A stretch of DNA of 64,000 nt from Brachypodium distachyon (Eukaryota; Streptophyta; Magnoliopsida; Poales; Poaceae): positions 29,216,914 to 29,280,913 of the forward strand of contig NC_016132.3 of assembly GCF_000005505.3 (NCBI RefSeq). The letters are read 5' to 3'. The translations under genes were made by a program, and so were the position numbers. The stretch's first letter is position 1. Every line of letters begins with the position of its first letter. A model generated the notes under the pieces. The model did no database searches and had not been told where the DNA came from. It was given only the letters and a program-made list of their open reading frames with translations. Positions 9,432 through 22,889 of this stretch are shown piece by piece.

Positions 9432-10398
9432 GTGAATTCAAGTAGTAATTGTTTTCATTGTCATATTTATGAAGAGGCGGAGCTACTACTATTTTGTCTC
9501 GTTTTATTACGTAGGCATCTTGTCGAGCTTTTCAAGTCCAAGGTGAAGATGAGATACGGTGGAGGCGAACGGGAGGGCCAACAAGAATCAAGCATTCATA
9601 CAGCTGAGAGGGAAGGATTTCAAGTGTACTTTCCAACAAATCAAACGGCACATGATTCGGAGCTTGCTAGAGAAAGATATCACGAATTAAAGTTGAATCC
9701 GATTCGGGTCCGAGCTGCCAGGAGACCCGAATTTGTTTTAATCACCCAGGCCGCATCCGGAGTCCAAATCAAGCAAACAAGTACTTGTTGGAAAGGTAAT
9801 TACAAGACCTTTCCAACGGATCTGGCCCCATAAAGAGATTCGACTCGTGCTGACCGTGACGGACAAAACAAGCTGACGGATCTGTTTTTCTGTTTCCTAA
9901 AGAGTTGTAGTTTGTTAGGAAAGTTAGAGATAGAGTTGGATTTCGGACTCCTTATTCAAGGTGGACGAAAATATCTCTCCCTCCTCCTTTATATACCCCA
10001 TGAGCCCCCCTAAGGAGCCTTGGGTTTTGTTTAGTTAAAAGTTAGCCATCGCTACTACTTCGTGTAATCGCGTGTGTCGGTTAGACCACCTGTTTTACCG
10101 CTTTCGGAACCCCAACTTATCGTCTCGTTGAGACATTGGTTTGATATAGTATATTCGTAATTTTAGATTGCATCCGCTATTTATCTTGTTCTTGCTTGTT
10201 CTTCGATTGCTTGCAGGAACAAAGACCTTCGTGGTCAGGTTGATCGTGCCCCCGCGTGATCGATAACCCTTTGGAGTTGGTGTATCGATTGCTAAGGCGC
10301 TCCCTCCTATGCCGTAGTCGGATCGTCAACGTCACCTCCTACCCAAATCGAAGAGTTTCCAATCTCATCGAAAGATCGGGCCACCCGCACCCGCATCA
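9432..10398 (+). repeat. 5'-truncated LTR, family C/CRM-like, plus strand
   Basis: From 9,432 (GAATTCAAGTAG...) the sequence aligns with the family C LTR beginning about 70 bp inside it, and it ends at GCATCA (10,398). It includes the shared R/U5 block with AAGACCTTCGTGGTCAGG and the TATATACCCCATGAG promoter block. No PBS follows, so it is a 3' or solo LTR remnant. A plus-strand ORF running from 9,207 to 9,833 is a chance fusion across the junction. Confidence 0.85.
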
Positions 10399-11110
10399 CT
10401 TTCATCAGCCATAATCTGGGGGAGAAACCTTCGTTAGATTTTTTCCGTATGAGAAATACGAATAGCAGTGTACGATGCAGAGCATATAGCTGAAGTACTA
10501 GACATAATCTACTGTGTTGCACACGCAACGATGTGCACTAAAGCTCAACCCGCCACCAGTGTGTTGGTTCACCGGTAATAAGACGAGGACATTCCTAGTC
10601 TTTTATCATCAACTTCAATTGATGATGTTGCTGCACAAGACAAACCCTATGAACTTAGACTTGGGTCAATAACAAGAGCACGTGCAAAGCTACTTGAACA
10701 ACAGGTGAACTCACTCTTAATTGAATCTGATGTTATGATGAGAGCTTTATACTACCTAAGTCTATGCATCTATGTATGATCAGATTGAAAGATGACTCAA
10801 GCATTGCACGTGGAGGAGGAAAGTTGCAACAAGATCCATTGACATTGATTTCCAATATCAAGAAGAGCGCGAGTGAGGAGAGGGAGGCCGGCGCACCACA
10901 TGAAGAAGAGGAAATCAACCAGCAATAGAAGTTGTCATGGCTGATGATAGGACAAGTCCTACGACACGTCAAACATGTTTAAGGCATCAACGCACGTCGA
11001 GGAGCATGTGACACACATAGGGTTGCCTACAACATGATTTATTTGCCTAAGTGTGAGTTGGGCCTGCGTGCTTATAGTTTGGGCTGAACCCAACGTTTTG
11101 GGTCAGCTTG
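10399..11110 (+). mobile_element. 3' coding end and LTR start of gypsy element D (left part)
   Basis: A degenerate frame near 10,575-10,745 encodes DEDIPSLLSS and then LGSITRARAKLLEQQVNSLL, which matches the C-terminal end of the CRM-like polyprotein ([19 protein letters not shown]). That end is LTR-encoded in the CRM-like element, so an LTR of a related element probably starts near 10,574. The sequence continues after the copia insertion at 32,895. 10,399-10,573 is not assigned. Confidence 0.6.
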
Positions 11111-12335
11111 TGTGAAATCATAGGTGATGTGTAACATTGGCAAGTGTTTTAAATGAAACATTGATGTGGATACTTTGGATAATATGGATACTTATGTGAT
11201 GACATGTATCTTGTGTTGGAACTCACACTGAGTCAAGTAGTGGAATTGTGCTCGTACTGGTTATTTGTGTGTTCACTTTCAGGTGTTGCTGGAGCTAGAG
11301 GAAAGTGGTTGATGACGGGATCGAGGGACGAAACTTGGGAGAAACTGAGGTCGAGGGATCAAGGTCATGCGGGACGTTCGTGCGAATGAACAATGGAAGT
11401 GAAGGCTACGATGATCCGGGAGGGCACCGGTTTGTTGTACGTTGTTTATACTGAAGATGTACGGTATTGGAGATATTCAAAACATCACAAGAAGAGTTGA
11501 TGGCATGGAGTGGCATCGACGTGAAGACATGTATGTCCAGCCGTGTCTGGATGAGAGCTGTTTAAAGATTAAACATTAGCATCATAAAGATGGCGTCCGA
11601 TGGAAAAGTTGTCCACCTGAAAGTTGTGCGCGTCGTCGAGACGAACAACTTTTTTTTTGGAGTCATCTCAATCCGAGGTCCTATGCGGGGCCCACGGGCA
11701 AAATACCGACCGGGACAGAGGAGTTCTTGTTGGATTCGGACTCGGTTTAGGGTCGCGAATTTTCCCTTATAAATAGAGGGCGTCTAGACTAGGGTTTTAG
11801 CAAAGACGTGAGGGAACTCAGAGCTTTGGATCTAGATCAATTCTCGGAGAGTTCTGAGATGCATGGTTGCATCTTTTGTAATCGATCGACATCATTGCAA
11901 TAAAGAGATTCGTTGGCGGTGTCATCTCTGTTCTTCTCAGATCTTCGTGGAATTTTCGTGCTAGATCGTTCTAACACTTTGGTTTAAGATTAATCCTCGT
12001 TATTCACGAGATCAAGGGAAGATTGCGATTAATTCATCTTTCTTGTTATTCCTCGAAATTGGTTTAAGATTAATCCTCGTAACTTTCTGTCAGTTGTTAC
12101 TGTTTTGATCGGTACGTCCGATTTAACTGATTCTTGTTGTGTTTGTTAGATAATTTCAATACCTTTCTTTTGAATACTCATACGTAGTTTTTGGTTCATC
12201 CAATCAAAAGTTACGGCTGTTTTACTATCACGGATAGAAAGATGATTTAGGGTTTGAACTTTCAGGAAAAGTTTTAATTTGCTTCCACGCAATCATTCAC
12301 CCCCCCCCCCTCTGAATGCCTATCTCGATCTCACA
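11111..12335 (+). repeat. 5' LTR of the copia element (1,225 bp)
   Basis: Begins TGTGAAATCATAGG and ends CTCGATCTCACA. It contains a TATA-like CCCTTATAAATAGAGGGC near 11,765 and a run of 11 C at 12,300-12,310. No initiator-Met PBS (TGGTATCAGAGC) follows; the next bases are ATGCCCATCGTAG. Confidence 0.9.
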
Positions 12336-12388
12336 ATGCCCATCGTAGTTTTTGGTCTCTCTATTTTATCTTAACCGGTTGATTAGAC

Positions 12389-14176
12389 TTGCTAGATATG
12401 GATAGGTATTCTACCAAACCCTGTGTGTTCGATGGTGTTGATTTTCAGTTTTTGAAGGCGAAGATGAAGGCATACATCATGGCACAAAGCTACACCATAT
12501 GTGAGAAGGTCGCCAAGCCCTATGAGCTTCCCGCGGACGATGCGATCACACCAACAAACTTGGTCCACGTGGAGAACAACTACAAGGCGAGGAACTACAT
12601 CATTCAAGGTCTACAACGAAGTGACTTCGATCGTGTCGCTCACCTTGCATCCGCTCATGAGGTATGGAACACACTTTGTAGTTATCATGGAGGATCAAAC
12701 TCTGTTAACGAGGTGCGTCAGGACATGTATAAAAAGGAGTATATGAAATTTGAGAAGACAGGTGATTCTTTGGATGAATTATTTGCACGTTTTAATAAGA
12801 TTCTCAGCAACTTACGTGCATTAGGTGTTACTTATACTGATGCTGAGACTTCTAGGCAACTTTTGAGTGCATTAGATATGTCCATATGGGAGATGAAAGT
12901 TACATCTATTAGAGAATCTACTGTCATGAGCACACTTACACTTGATATTCTGTACTCAAAATTGAAAACTCATGAATTAGATATTCTTGCTAGGAGAACC
13001 GGTTCCAAATCAATTGCACTTGTTACTAACCCTGGCAGCTCTAATGATGGTACTTCTACATATTTCTATGCTCTGTCTTCTTTGTCTCAACTAACTGATG
13101 AACAGCTAGAGCAATATCCAGAGGAAGAATTGGCACTCATCAACTCTCGTTTTACACGTGCCCTGCAAAATGTTCGTTCAAGGAAGAGAGGTGGGAACAA
13201 TGCTCCAAGGTGCTTTGAATGTGGTGATCCAAATCACTTTCGCCAAAATTGTCCCAAATTCTTATCCAAGATGGCGAAAGAAGAAAATGGGGAGGACAAG
13301 AAGAAGAAGTGCCCCTTCAACATCAAGAATAAAAAGAGGGGTGACTTTGCTCAAGCGATGGCTCATAGTATTTTCTCTGTAATCAATGAATATGGTGAAC
13401 CATGCTTGATTGATGTGGATATCGAGTCTGATGAAGATGATGCATCCAAAGGCAAGCGCGACATTAATGGGATGTGTCTTATGGCTAGCAACAAGAGTGC
13501 TACCTCCTGCGACGACTACGACAGTGACAGCAACAATGAGGCACTTCGCGTGAGGAAGGAGAACATATGGCTAGTGGACTCCGGTATTTCTCATCACATG
13601 ACCGGTGATAAAAATTGGTTCTCCTCCCTCAAACGTGCATCTCGGGCTGAAAGTGTAACCTATAGAGATGATTCTACTTCTACTGTTGTGGCGAAAGGTA
13701 CAATAAAGGTAACCGACAATTTTGTGTTCAAAGATGTTGCTTTGGTTGAAAATCTAAAATACAGCTTATTGTCAGTTTCACAAATGATTGATGAGGATCT
13801 TGAAGTATCTTTCAAGAAGAGTGCTTGCAAAGTTTTAGATGCTTCGGGTGATCTTGTTTTTGATATATCACGCTTTGGAGAAGTTTTTAAGGCCGATTTT
13901 CATGCTGCTTTAAATGCAAATAGGTGTCTAGTTGCCAACACATCTACAGATTTATTATTTTGGCATCGTAGACTTGGGCATATTGGTTTTGATCATCTTA
14001 CTCGCATTAGTGGTATGAATGTATTAAATGGTTTGCCTAAACTCAAGGGAGAAAAACATGTTGTATGCTCTCCTTGTAGACATGGTAAGATGGTTGCAGG
14101 TTCTCATGCATGCATTACTAGTGTCATGACTGATGCTCCAGGACAGCTTCTACAACTTGATACAGTTGGTCCATGA
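12389..14176 (+). pseudogene. copia gag-protease-preintegrase
   Basis: A 595-codon frame without stops. Residues about 10-210 are a UBN2-type gag domain (FDGVDFQFLKAKMKAYIMA, VWNTLCSYHGG). A CCHC zinc knuckle CFECGDPNHFRQNC lies near residue 275. The aspartic protease signature is WLVDSGISHHMTG near residue 395, with the catalytic DSG. The GAG pre-integrase zinc-binding region follows (WHRRLGHI, CSPCRHGKM). The frame ends in TGA at 14,174, at the start of the integrase core, so the polyprotein is broken there. The ATG at 12,389 (MLDMDRYSTKPCVFDG) fits the usual start. Confidence 0.88.
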
Positions 14177-16723
14177 AGAGTACAATCTTTTGGTGGTGAG
14201 TGGTATGTTCTTGGGTTTATTTTATGGCATCTAAGGATTAGGCTTTTAGTCATTTTAAGAGTCTTGTGAATAGATTAAGTGTTGAGCACCCAGGATCTTT
14301 GAAAACTATGAGGAGTGATAATGGAACTGAATTTTAGAATTCATATTTTAATCAGTTTTGCGATGAACTTGTCATTGAACATCAATTTTTTGCACCTTAT
14401 GTACCACAACAAAATGGTGTAGTGGAGTGTAAGAATCGAACTCTAGTTGAGATGGCCCGTACTATGCTTGATGAATTTTCTACTCCTAGAAAGTTTTGGG
14501 CTGAAGCTATATCTACTGCTTGTTATGTTTCAAATCGTGTGTTCTTGAGTTCCAAAATTGGTAAAACGCCATATGAACTACGATTTGGACGTAAACCTGT
14601 TATATCTCACCTAAGAGTTTTTTGATGCAAATGATTTGTTCTTAAATCTGGCAATCTAGATAAGTTTGAGTCTAGATCATATGATGGCATGTTTCTTGGA
14701 TATCCTGCTCATTCACGTGGTTACCGTGTTTATGTTTACGAGACTAACCGACTAATGGAAACCAGTGAAGTGACTTTTGATGAGGCTAGTTCTGGCTCTA
14801 GTCCTCGTGTTTCTAATGCAGGAACATATGTTCAGGGGGAGGGAATATTTTTAGATGATGAAGATGAGGAGGAGGATGGCGTGCCTCCTGCTGTCGATGC
14901 ACCATCTGTAGCTGTTCCTACACCTACTACTACTGCTGCTACAGTTGATCACTCTTAGGAGACTACCTCGACTATTCAAGCTGGGGTTGAGCAAGCTGTT
15001 GAGTCAAATATTTCAGCACCCCGACACATTCAAAAGAGGCACCCTCCTGAACAGATTATTGGAAGCATGACTGAGAGAGTCACACGGTCAAGGTTTATCG
15101 ATTCTAACTCTCACACTCATTCTGCATTTGTTGCTTCTTTTGAGCCCAAAGATATATCTCATGCATTTACTGATGAGTCGTGGATCAATGCCACACATGA
15201 GGAATTAGAAAATTTTGAGCGTAACAAAGTTTGGACTCTTGTTTCACCACCTCCAGGTCATACCCTTATTGGTACACGTTGGTTATTTAAAAATAAACAA
15301 AATGAGGATGGTGTTACTGTTCGCAACAAGGCTGGTTAGTTGCTCAAGGTTTTACTCAAATTGAGGGTCTTGATTTTGATGAAACTTTGCCCCTGTTGCT
15401 AGATTAGAAGTTATAAGAATTTTATTGGCATTTGCTGCATCTAAAGGTTTCAAGCTTTATCAAATGGATGTTAAAAGTGATTTTCTCAATGGCTTCATTG
15501 ATGAGGAGTTTTATGTTAAGCAACCACCAGGTTTTGAGAATCCAAATTCCCAAACCATGTTTATAAACTCTCAAAGGCTTTGTATGGTTTAAAACAAGCC
15601 CCACATGCATGGTATGATAGGTTAAAAAAGTTTTTACTTGAAAAAGGGTTTACCATGGGTAATGTTGATAAAACCTTATTTGTACTCAAGCATGGCAATG
15701 ATCAACTTTTCGTACAAGTTTATGTTGATGATATTATCTTTGGGTGTGCCTCTCATGCTTTGGTGTCAGAATTTTCAGAAACTATGAGCAGGGAATTTGA
15801 GATGAGCATGATGGGCGAACTTACTTACTTTTTGGGGCTGCAAATTAAGCAAACAAAGGAGGGCACCTTTGTACATCAAAGTAAGTATACGAAGGATCTG
15901 CCACGACGTTTTGGGATGGAAAACTGCAAGCCTATTATGACACCAATGGGATCTATGACGTCACTTGATCTTGATGTGGACGGTGAACCTGTTGACCAAA
16001 AGATGTACAGGAGTATGATCGGTTCACTTCTTTATCTTGCTTCCTCTAGACCAGATATACAATTTTCTGTATGCTTGTGTGCACGGTTTCAAGCTTCCCC
16101 ACGTGCATCACATTTACAAGCTGTTAAGAGGATTATCAGGTATCTACATGGCACCCAATCTTTTGGCATTTGGCTTTCTGATTCCTCTAGTATTACACTA
16201 CGTGCATTTTCGGATGCTGATTCTGGAGGTTGCAGAATTGATAAAAAGAGTACATCTGGTACATGCTTATTTTTGGGTGACTCTTTAGTACTTTGGTCTT
16301 CTAAGAAACAAAGTTCTGTTGCACAAACTACTGATGAAAGTGAATATGTAACTGCTGCTCATAGATTTTATGGATAATAGCTACAATGAAAGATTATGGG
16401 GTTAATTTAGAAAGTGTACCACTTTATTGTGATAACACTAGTGCTATATGTATTGCTAAAATCCGGTGCAACATTCTAGAACTAAGCACACAGATATAAG
16501 ATATCATTTTCTTAGAGATCATGTTGAAAAAGGAAATGTTGTGCTACACTTTATAGATACTGAACGTCAATTCGCAGACATTTTTACTAAACCATTGGAT
16601 TCTTCTCGGTTTGCTTATCTTCGAGGTGAACTTGGAGTACGGGATGGTTTGAGGGGGAGTTTGTTCTTTTGTACGATATGTAAATATCTTTTCAGTTGCT
16701 TCTTTTCGTTCTTTTATCTTTAA
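14177..16723 (+). pseudogene. copia integrase-reverse transcriptase-RNase H, disabled
   Basis: The rest of pol is spread over several frames. Integrase core remnants: MRSDNGTEF, PYVPQQNGVVECKNRT (14,300-14,450). RT start: DESWINATHEELENF and GTRWLFKNK (15,170-15,300). RT core after a frameshift: YGLKQAPHAWYDRL and the catalytic VYVDDIIFG (15,720-15,745). RNase H: YLHGTQSFGIWL and SDADSGGC, ending with HFIDTERQFADIFTKPL near 16,600. There are stops or frameshifts near 14,174, 14,337, 14,623, 14,956, 15,338, 15,580 and 16,375, so it cannot make its own enzymes. Confidence 0.88.
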
Positions 16724-17389
16724 TAAATAATAACAATCTGAAAAAGTAATGAGCATTGTATTCCTTCATGAAATGACACTTTTGCAACCACGTTTATGTT
16801 TTGAGGACATTGTCATTTTATATGTATGCTCGTATGAAGTAGTCTATCACATGATTTCTAATATCAATGATGACTTGAACTAAATCTTGTCATGGTTAAA
16901 CTTTGTTAGCTATTTTGGTCTTGGATACTTAATTACTAGCAATGATGAAAATATAATGGTATCAAGGTTCCAAATATACAAAGACACGTGGTGTCAAGCA
17001 ATTTTTACTAAATAAATATGCCAATGTCGCACTATATCTTCACGAGACTGCTTATCATTGCACTTTGGTATGAACTTGGAAGTTGCTGTGTTTATCGAAA
17101 CCTTTGTCTTAAGCTTCTGATTGCTTACCATTTGCCTTAAGCTTATAATTGTTAATCATTGCACTTTGGACATAGGCTTGGCATGGTGTTTTAAATATAG
17201 GCTTGACAAGGTTGAATTGACTTGGCATATAAATTCAATGAAAATAAATATTATACTTTTATAAAGTGCTCTGGTTAATGTAATGTGCTGCAAGTTATTT
17301 TGTATTCAAATATTGATGTAGTTGACAGGGGGAGACCATGTCTTGCAATAAATCGTAACAATATTTGATTTTTCTCCTATCACCCTGCA
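16724..17389 (+). other. copia 3' non-coding region, left of LINE
   Basis: AT-rich sequence with no credible ORF. A purine-rich GACAGGGGGAGACC lies near 17,327. The exact left edge of the LINE is not clear; I place it where GC-rich LINE leader sequence begins, near 17,390. The matching right part is 31,043-31,447. Confidence 0.55.
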
Positions 17390-17543
17390 GAGAAGGTACC
17401 GTCGGCGAAGCGTCGAAGGGGCCCCTAAGTCCGGAACGTTCAGTCGACCATACCGAGCGCTGAGCGAGGTGGCTATGGCGGCCATCCCCTCCTAGCCCTG
17501 GTTCATCCCATCTGGTGAGTCTTCTGCTCCTCCCCTTCTGCTC

Positions 17544-20290
17544 GTGATGGCTGTGTCGGCAGTCATTGCTCTTGGTCTGAAATTTTCTCCGGGGCTTTTC
17601 GTCGAGAAGTTCGTCGCCGGGTTGGATCTAGGGTTCATCCCCTTGGGAAATCAAACCATTTTCTTCTGGTGGTATCTTTTGGACGTGCTCGTTTCCGTTT
17701 GGATGAAGACTCGGTTAGCCTGGCTTTGGAAGCATGTATTGGTGGCCTTTGTGATCATTTGGGTGTCCAGCTTTTGCATGGTCGTGTTTTTCGGTTCTCG
17801 GTTGCCTCCAAGCACGTGGGTTTCTTGATCTATGCACTTCGTCATTTCGCTTGCCCACAATTCAAATGTTTCTTTCATTTGTGGGGTGGAGGTGGACCGA
17901 ATTGGTCCCGAGTTTAAGGATTGGCAACATGAAGAAAACAATGAATGGGTTATTGTTAACCCTACTAAGAGTCGTGCTACTCGTGCCATGAAAGCTATTG
18001 GTGGTCCTATTCCGCGGCCGATTTTGAAGGGCGGTCCGTCCTCTGTGCGTAAGAAGCTTTCTTTCGGGACTGTTCTGGCGTATGATGCTTGCAAATGCTA
18101 TAATTACCGTCTCTCGGAGGAAGAACGGATGGATTTCTTGGATGCTGGTTACGGGGCTTCGTCGCCGGCGATGGACCGGTCATCGGAATTGGTCTGCCCG
18201 ATTCGGTTTGGCAGTTTTGAGCCTGTTTTAGCAAGTCCTCCTCTGGTCCGTGATTTAGGGCCTCCTTGCCCTGTTTCTCCCTCCACTGTTGGCCCAGTTT
18301 TGGAAGCCCATCCTACACTTTCCAATTCGCATTCTGGACTGCCTAATGTGGTGCCGATGGTGGATCTGGGGGATCCAGATGGGTTATCGGAAGTGGTGGA
18401 TGATATTGTGGCCTGCATCTAGGATTGCCAACGCTGCCTTCGCATGGGCCATAAACACGAAACCTGCCGTAGGCCTATTCGCTGCAAGAAGTGTTTTAAA
18501 AAAGGACATATTGCCAAGTTTTGCCTGTCTTATGCATCCCTGGTGCGACAGTGGGTCCCTAAATCCCCACCCGGCACATCGCCTGCCCCGGTTACTGTTG
18601 CCCCTTCGCCCTCGAGCACTTCTCCCTCGAACACTCCTCCGCCGGAGCCGACCACTGCTCCGACCGACCACATGGCGGTTTTCCACCTCGATCCTTTCAA
18701 TTTTCTCCCGCCAGGACATGGCATACTGGATGGAGGCGCGACGAGGCTCCCGCGCACTTTCGTTACTCCCTCCCAGCCGCTGCAACGCCACCACGAAGCT
18801 TACCTGGTGGCCATTGTGGAGCCGCCACCTCCGGAGCAGGCGATTCCACATCATCACAGCCTCGTCGCGCACTTCATCACCCACCAGCTCCAGCGTCAGG
18901 TGCTTGAGTCTCAGGTCTCTTGTTTTGGTGTTGGTCTGTTCCATTTGGGGTCTGCCGTCACGCGCGATGCTCTCTGTGAACGGCCGCCGGAAGAGTACAT
19001 TGATGGGTTTGTTCGCCATGATGCGGGTCCTAATTTTCGAGCTGTGATTGGTACTAGAACGGGGTGGCTGATGTTTCTTGGGGTTCCTTTGGACTTCCGC
19101 AATACTGGTTGCATCACGGAAGCAGTTACTACTTTTGGGGAATTTCACTACTGGCAAGAGCAAGATCCCATGAAAGTCAGGATTTTAGTTCGCGCTACTT
19201 TTCCGTCGCTTGCTTTGGTGCCCCGGGATGTGGTCTTCAGAAAGTTTACTGAATTTGGTGGGGTTAGGATCTCCTGGACTGCAACGGTGTATATCCTGTC
19301 GGCTGATTTTGGCGAGCAGCTGCCGGAGGATGAAGACCCTATGCCGGTTGATGGTAACCCACATCCTCTGCCTGGTGTTCCGTTGCAAGATGATGGGGGC
19401 TTTGTGCTTCCTGAATACCCTGAGATTGGGTGGAATGATGTCCAGAATCCTGTGCAGCCGGAAGGTCCTCATGCTGGGAATGCTGATCCTGGAGGTGTTG
19501 AAAACGCTGCGGTGAATCATGCGCCAGGTGAAGTTCAGATCTCTGTGTCAGTGGATTCTGTTCTCTCGGTGGCTCAGCCTGAAGCATCCACTAGTGCTAG
19601 CTCCTCTGACGATAGTGTGGTTTTGATTGATTTTGTGGATGCCACTGCCAACCCCTGTCGTGAAATCGTGCCGTTTGTTCCTCTGAATTTCAGTTGGCTG
19701 CAGAGTGTGAAGGTGCCTTTGGGGCCTCTGGTTTCTCCGGAACTGGCATGGCAGCGTGTTTTTGCTTGTCTCCTGCCTGAAATTTTCTCTAGTTCGATTC
19801 CGGCCAGCTTGAGATTGGACATTCCAGCCAGCGTAACTGGTGCTTAGCTTTTGATCCTGATCGGACTCAGGTGGATGTGATCTGGTGCGAGTCGCCTATG
19901 GTGGTGGGATGTAGGAGGCCAGTGATCTCGCCAAGGCAAGTTGCTCGTCCCCTGTTCTCTGATGGTGCTCCTCCACGCGCGACTACGCCACCAGTTTTCT
20001 CTGGGTCACCTGTGTCCACTCCTGTGAAGCGTAGGAAGGCCCGCAAGCCAAGCACCCCCGTGGTGGACTCGGGACTGCGCCGGATGACTCGCCAAAGCGC
20101 CCAGAGGGCTGGTTTCCATGTTCCCGTGATTCAGGATCTCAAGCCCACGCCTCGCAAGCGGGCTCGCCGCTCTCCACCTTCTGGAGGCCCAGCTGAGGAG
20201 TCTGGCTCTGCTCACCACACCAACGCAATGGCTCCAATCCCTGTCCCTGTCCTGCAATCTGTTGGGCATCGACAGGGTCCTGATTTCTGA
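17544..20290 (+). pseudogene. LINE ORF1 (DUF4283-like, two CCHC zinc knuckles)
   Basis: The N-terminal part (frame at about 17,669-17,917: RFRLDEDSVSLALEACIGGL, RVFRFSVASKHVGF) resembles the DUF4283 RNA-binding fold of plant LINE ORF1. A frameshift leads to 17,832-18,422, then an in-frame TAG at 18,420, directly followed by two knuckles, CQRCLRMGHKHETC and CKKCFKKGHIAKFC. A Pro/Ser-rich linker and a long C-terminal domain continue to 19,845, then a frame change leads to a basic tail (KRRKARK, RKRARRSP) ending at 20,290. ORF1 proteins bind LINE RNA. It is disabled by at least two frame changes and one stop. Confidence 0.75.
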
Positions 20291-20524
20291 GGAGAAGCTT
20301 ATGGCTCCACCTGCTCCTGCCACTCCTACAGCTTGATTTAATGTTTAGTCAACTTATTATCAGTTACTCTTGCCTAGGGGTTTGGATTCCCTCTTTTGGT
20401 AGTGCTACTTGTGTGCTTTATTTCCCTAGTTGTTGGCAGTGTGGTTGTGATGACTTTGCTTTTGTGATGATGGAGATGAGTTGGTTATGCCGCTCCTTTT
20501 GTGCTTCTTCTATCAATTTGTTTT

Positions 20525-22889
20525 ATGGATAGTCAGTCTACCTGTTTTCGTAAGTGGAATGTGTTGTCTTGGAATGTGAGGGGCTTAAATTCTGAAGAAC
20601 GTCGTCGTGCTGTGCGTGAGAAAGTGGAAGAGAGTCAGTGTTCGGTGATCTGCTTACAGGAAACTAAATGTGAAACATTTGATCATCGTTTCCTTAGATC
20701 CTTTTGCCCTAAGAGATTCAATAATTTTGCTTATGTGCCTTCGGTGGGGGCTTCGGGGGGCATTGTTGTGATTTGGTGCTCCTCGGTTCTCTCTGAAGTG
20801 CTCCTTGATAGTCAGCGTTTTGGTTTGTCAATCCAGTTCGAGTCGGTCCATTCTCAGATCACTTGGTCCCTGGTGGTGGTTTATGGGCCCTGTCAAGGAG
20901 AGCAGAGAGATTTTTTTGTGGAATGGCTTTTTAACCTGCCGCATTGAACCTGATCAGAACTGGCTAGTGTTGGGGGATTTTAACTTTGTGTGTTACTTGG
21001 AGAACCGTAATCGGCCAGGAGGGGATCTAAATGACATGTTTATTTTCAATGAGATCATTTCTCATTTGAGTCTGTTAGAGCTCCCTCTTAAAGGTCGTTC
21101 TTTCACTTGGTCTAACATGCAAGATCAGATCCTCCTTGAGCAGTTGGACTGGTTTTTCACGTCTAGTGATTGGATTTCTAACTTCCCCAACACTATGGTA
21201 CATCCTTTAGCGCGTACTGCTTCGGACCATGTCCCCTGTGTTGTTCAAGTGGATACCCACATCCCCAAAGCCAAAATCTTTCGTTTTGAGAATTACCGGG
21301 TCGATCAGCCGGGGTTCTTACAGTGTGTTGTGGAGGCATGGAGTTTATCTGTGTCTGGCTCTTCGGCCCGTTTACCGTCGGCCAAATTCAAAGGGACTCG
21401 GCAGCATCTGAAACAATGGCATCTCAGCCTTTCTCGTATCAAGGTTCTCATCAGTAAGTGCAATTTGGTGATTCTGTTCTTTGATCAGCTGGAAGAGCAT
21501 CGCATGTTGAGTGTGCCTGAATTCAATTTTCGCAAGGTGGTCAAGGTGCGCCACGCGGACCTCCTCCGGGCTCAGTGCACGTACTGGCGTAAGAGATGCA
21601 CAGTGTGTTGGTTTCGTTTGGAGGATGAAAATACTCGCTACTTCCATGCCAAGGCCACGGAGAGATTCCGTTGTAACACTATTTCCAGGATCACTCTAGC
21701 TGACGGCCGGATCATCTCCGAGCATGGTGAAATGGCAGCTGCTTTTCTGGTGGATTTCAAGCAACGGATGGGGACTGCCATGGGTTATGCAGTTTGATTT
21801 ACCTCGCCTTATTCCTCGTGTGCCAAATCTTCAGGACCTTGCTATACCTTTTTCCCATGAAGAGGCTGATCAGATAATTCGTATGATGCCGGCGGATCAT
21901 GCTCCAGGGCCAGATGGTTTTATGGTGCTTTTGTCAAGAAATGTTGGTCTTTGATTAGCCCGGATTTCTATCGTCTTGCTGATGATTTTGCTGTGGGTGT
22001 GCTTTCTTTCCAATTTATCAATGGCTCTTACATCACCCTTGTTCCTAAGAAGCATTCTCCTGAAACGGTCACTGATTTTCGGCCTATCTCTCTTACGAAT
22101 ACATGTCTCAAGTTCCTGACCAAAATGATGGCTGATCGTTTGCAGAGTGTCATTTTAGATTGCATCCACAAAAATCAGTATGGTTTCCTACGCTCTCGCT
22201 CGATTCAAGACTGTCTTGCGTGGACTTTTGAGTATATACACCAATGCAAAACTTCTCGTCAGCCTATTGTGCTCCTTAAGTTGGATTTTGCCAAAGCTTT
22301 TGATATTGTTGAACATGATGTTATCCTTCAAATGTTGATGTTTAAGGGCTTCCCAGAGCGATGGATTCAATGGGTGGCTGAGATTCTACGGTCGGGCACT
22401 TCTTCGATCTTGCTGAATGGAGTTCCTGACAAATCTTTTCATTGCAAACGTGGAGTTAGACAGGGGGATCCTCTTTCTCCGTTGCTCTTTGTCCTGGCGG
22501 TTGACCTTTTGCAATGAGTGATCAATGATCTTCTACACCAGAGCCTTTTGTCTCTTCCGATTCCTTGTCATGACTCTGATTTCCCGGTGATACAATATGC
22601 TGATGATACCCTTGTCATTTTACAAGCTGATAGTGCTCAACTTTTGGTGCTTAAGCAAGCTTTGGATCAGTTCGCGCTCTCTACAGGGCTCAGGGTTAAT
22701 TTCCACAAGTCTATGATCCTTCCCATTAATGTCCCTGATGATCAAGTGACTTCCCTTGCTGCTGTCTTGGGTTGCTCGGTGGGTTCGATGTCGTTCACCT
22801 ATTTAGGATTACCAGTGGGCACTACAAGACCCCGCCTTCAGGATTTTGCGCCACTGATTGACCGCATGGAGCGTAGACTTTTGGCTAGA
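20525..22889 (+). pseudogene. LINE ORF2, endonuclease and reverse transcriptase (5' part)
   Basis: Starting at ATG 20,525, the AP-type endonuclease begins KWNVLSWNVRGLN and has CLQETK, VVYGP, WLVLGDFN and SDHVP motifs. The RT follows, with APGPDGF, the palm start VLLKLDFAKAFDIVEHD, RQGDPLSPLLF and the catalytic QYADDTLV near 22,590, then TYLGLPVG. Frame breaks lie at about 20,947, 21,795, 21,954 and a TGA at 22,515. 20,291-20,524 is an intergenic stretch between the two ORFs. The frame stops at the CRM-like element at 22,890 and resumes at 29,689. Confidence 0.85.

Noticed and set aside
9207..9833. 208-codon frame with an Ala-rich start
   Set aside because: It runs from the antisense gene tail into an LTR fragment across the junction at 9,432.
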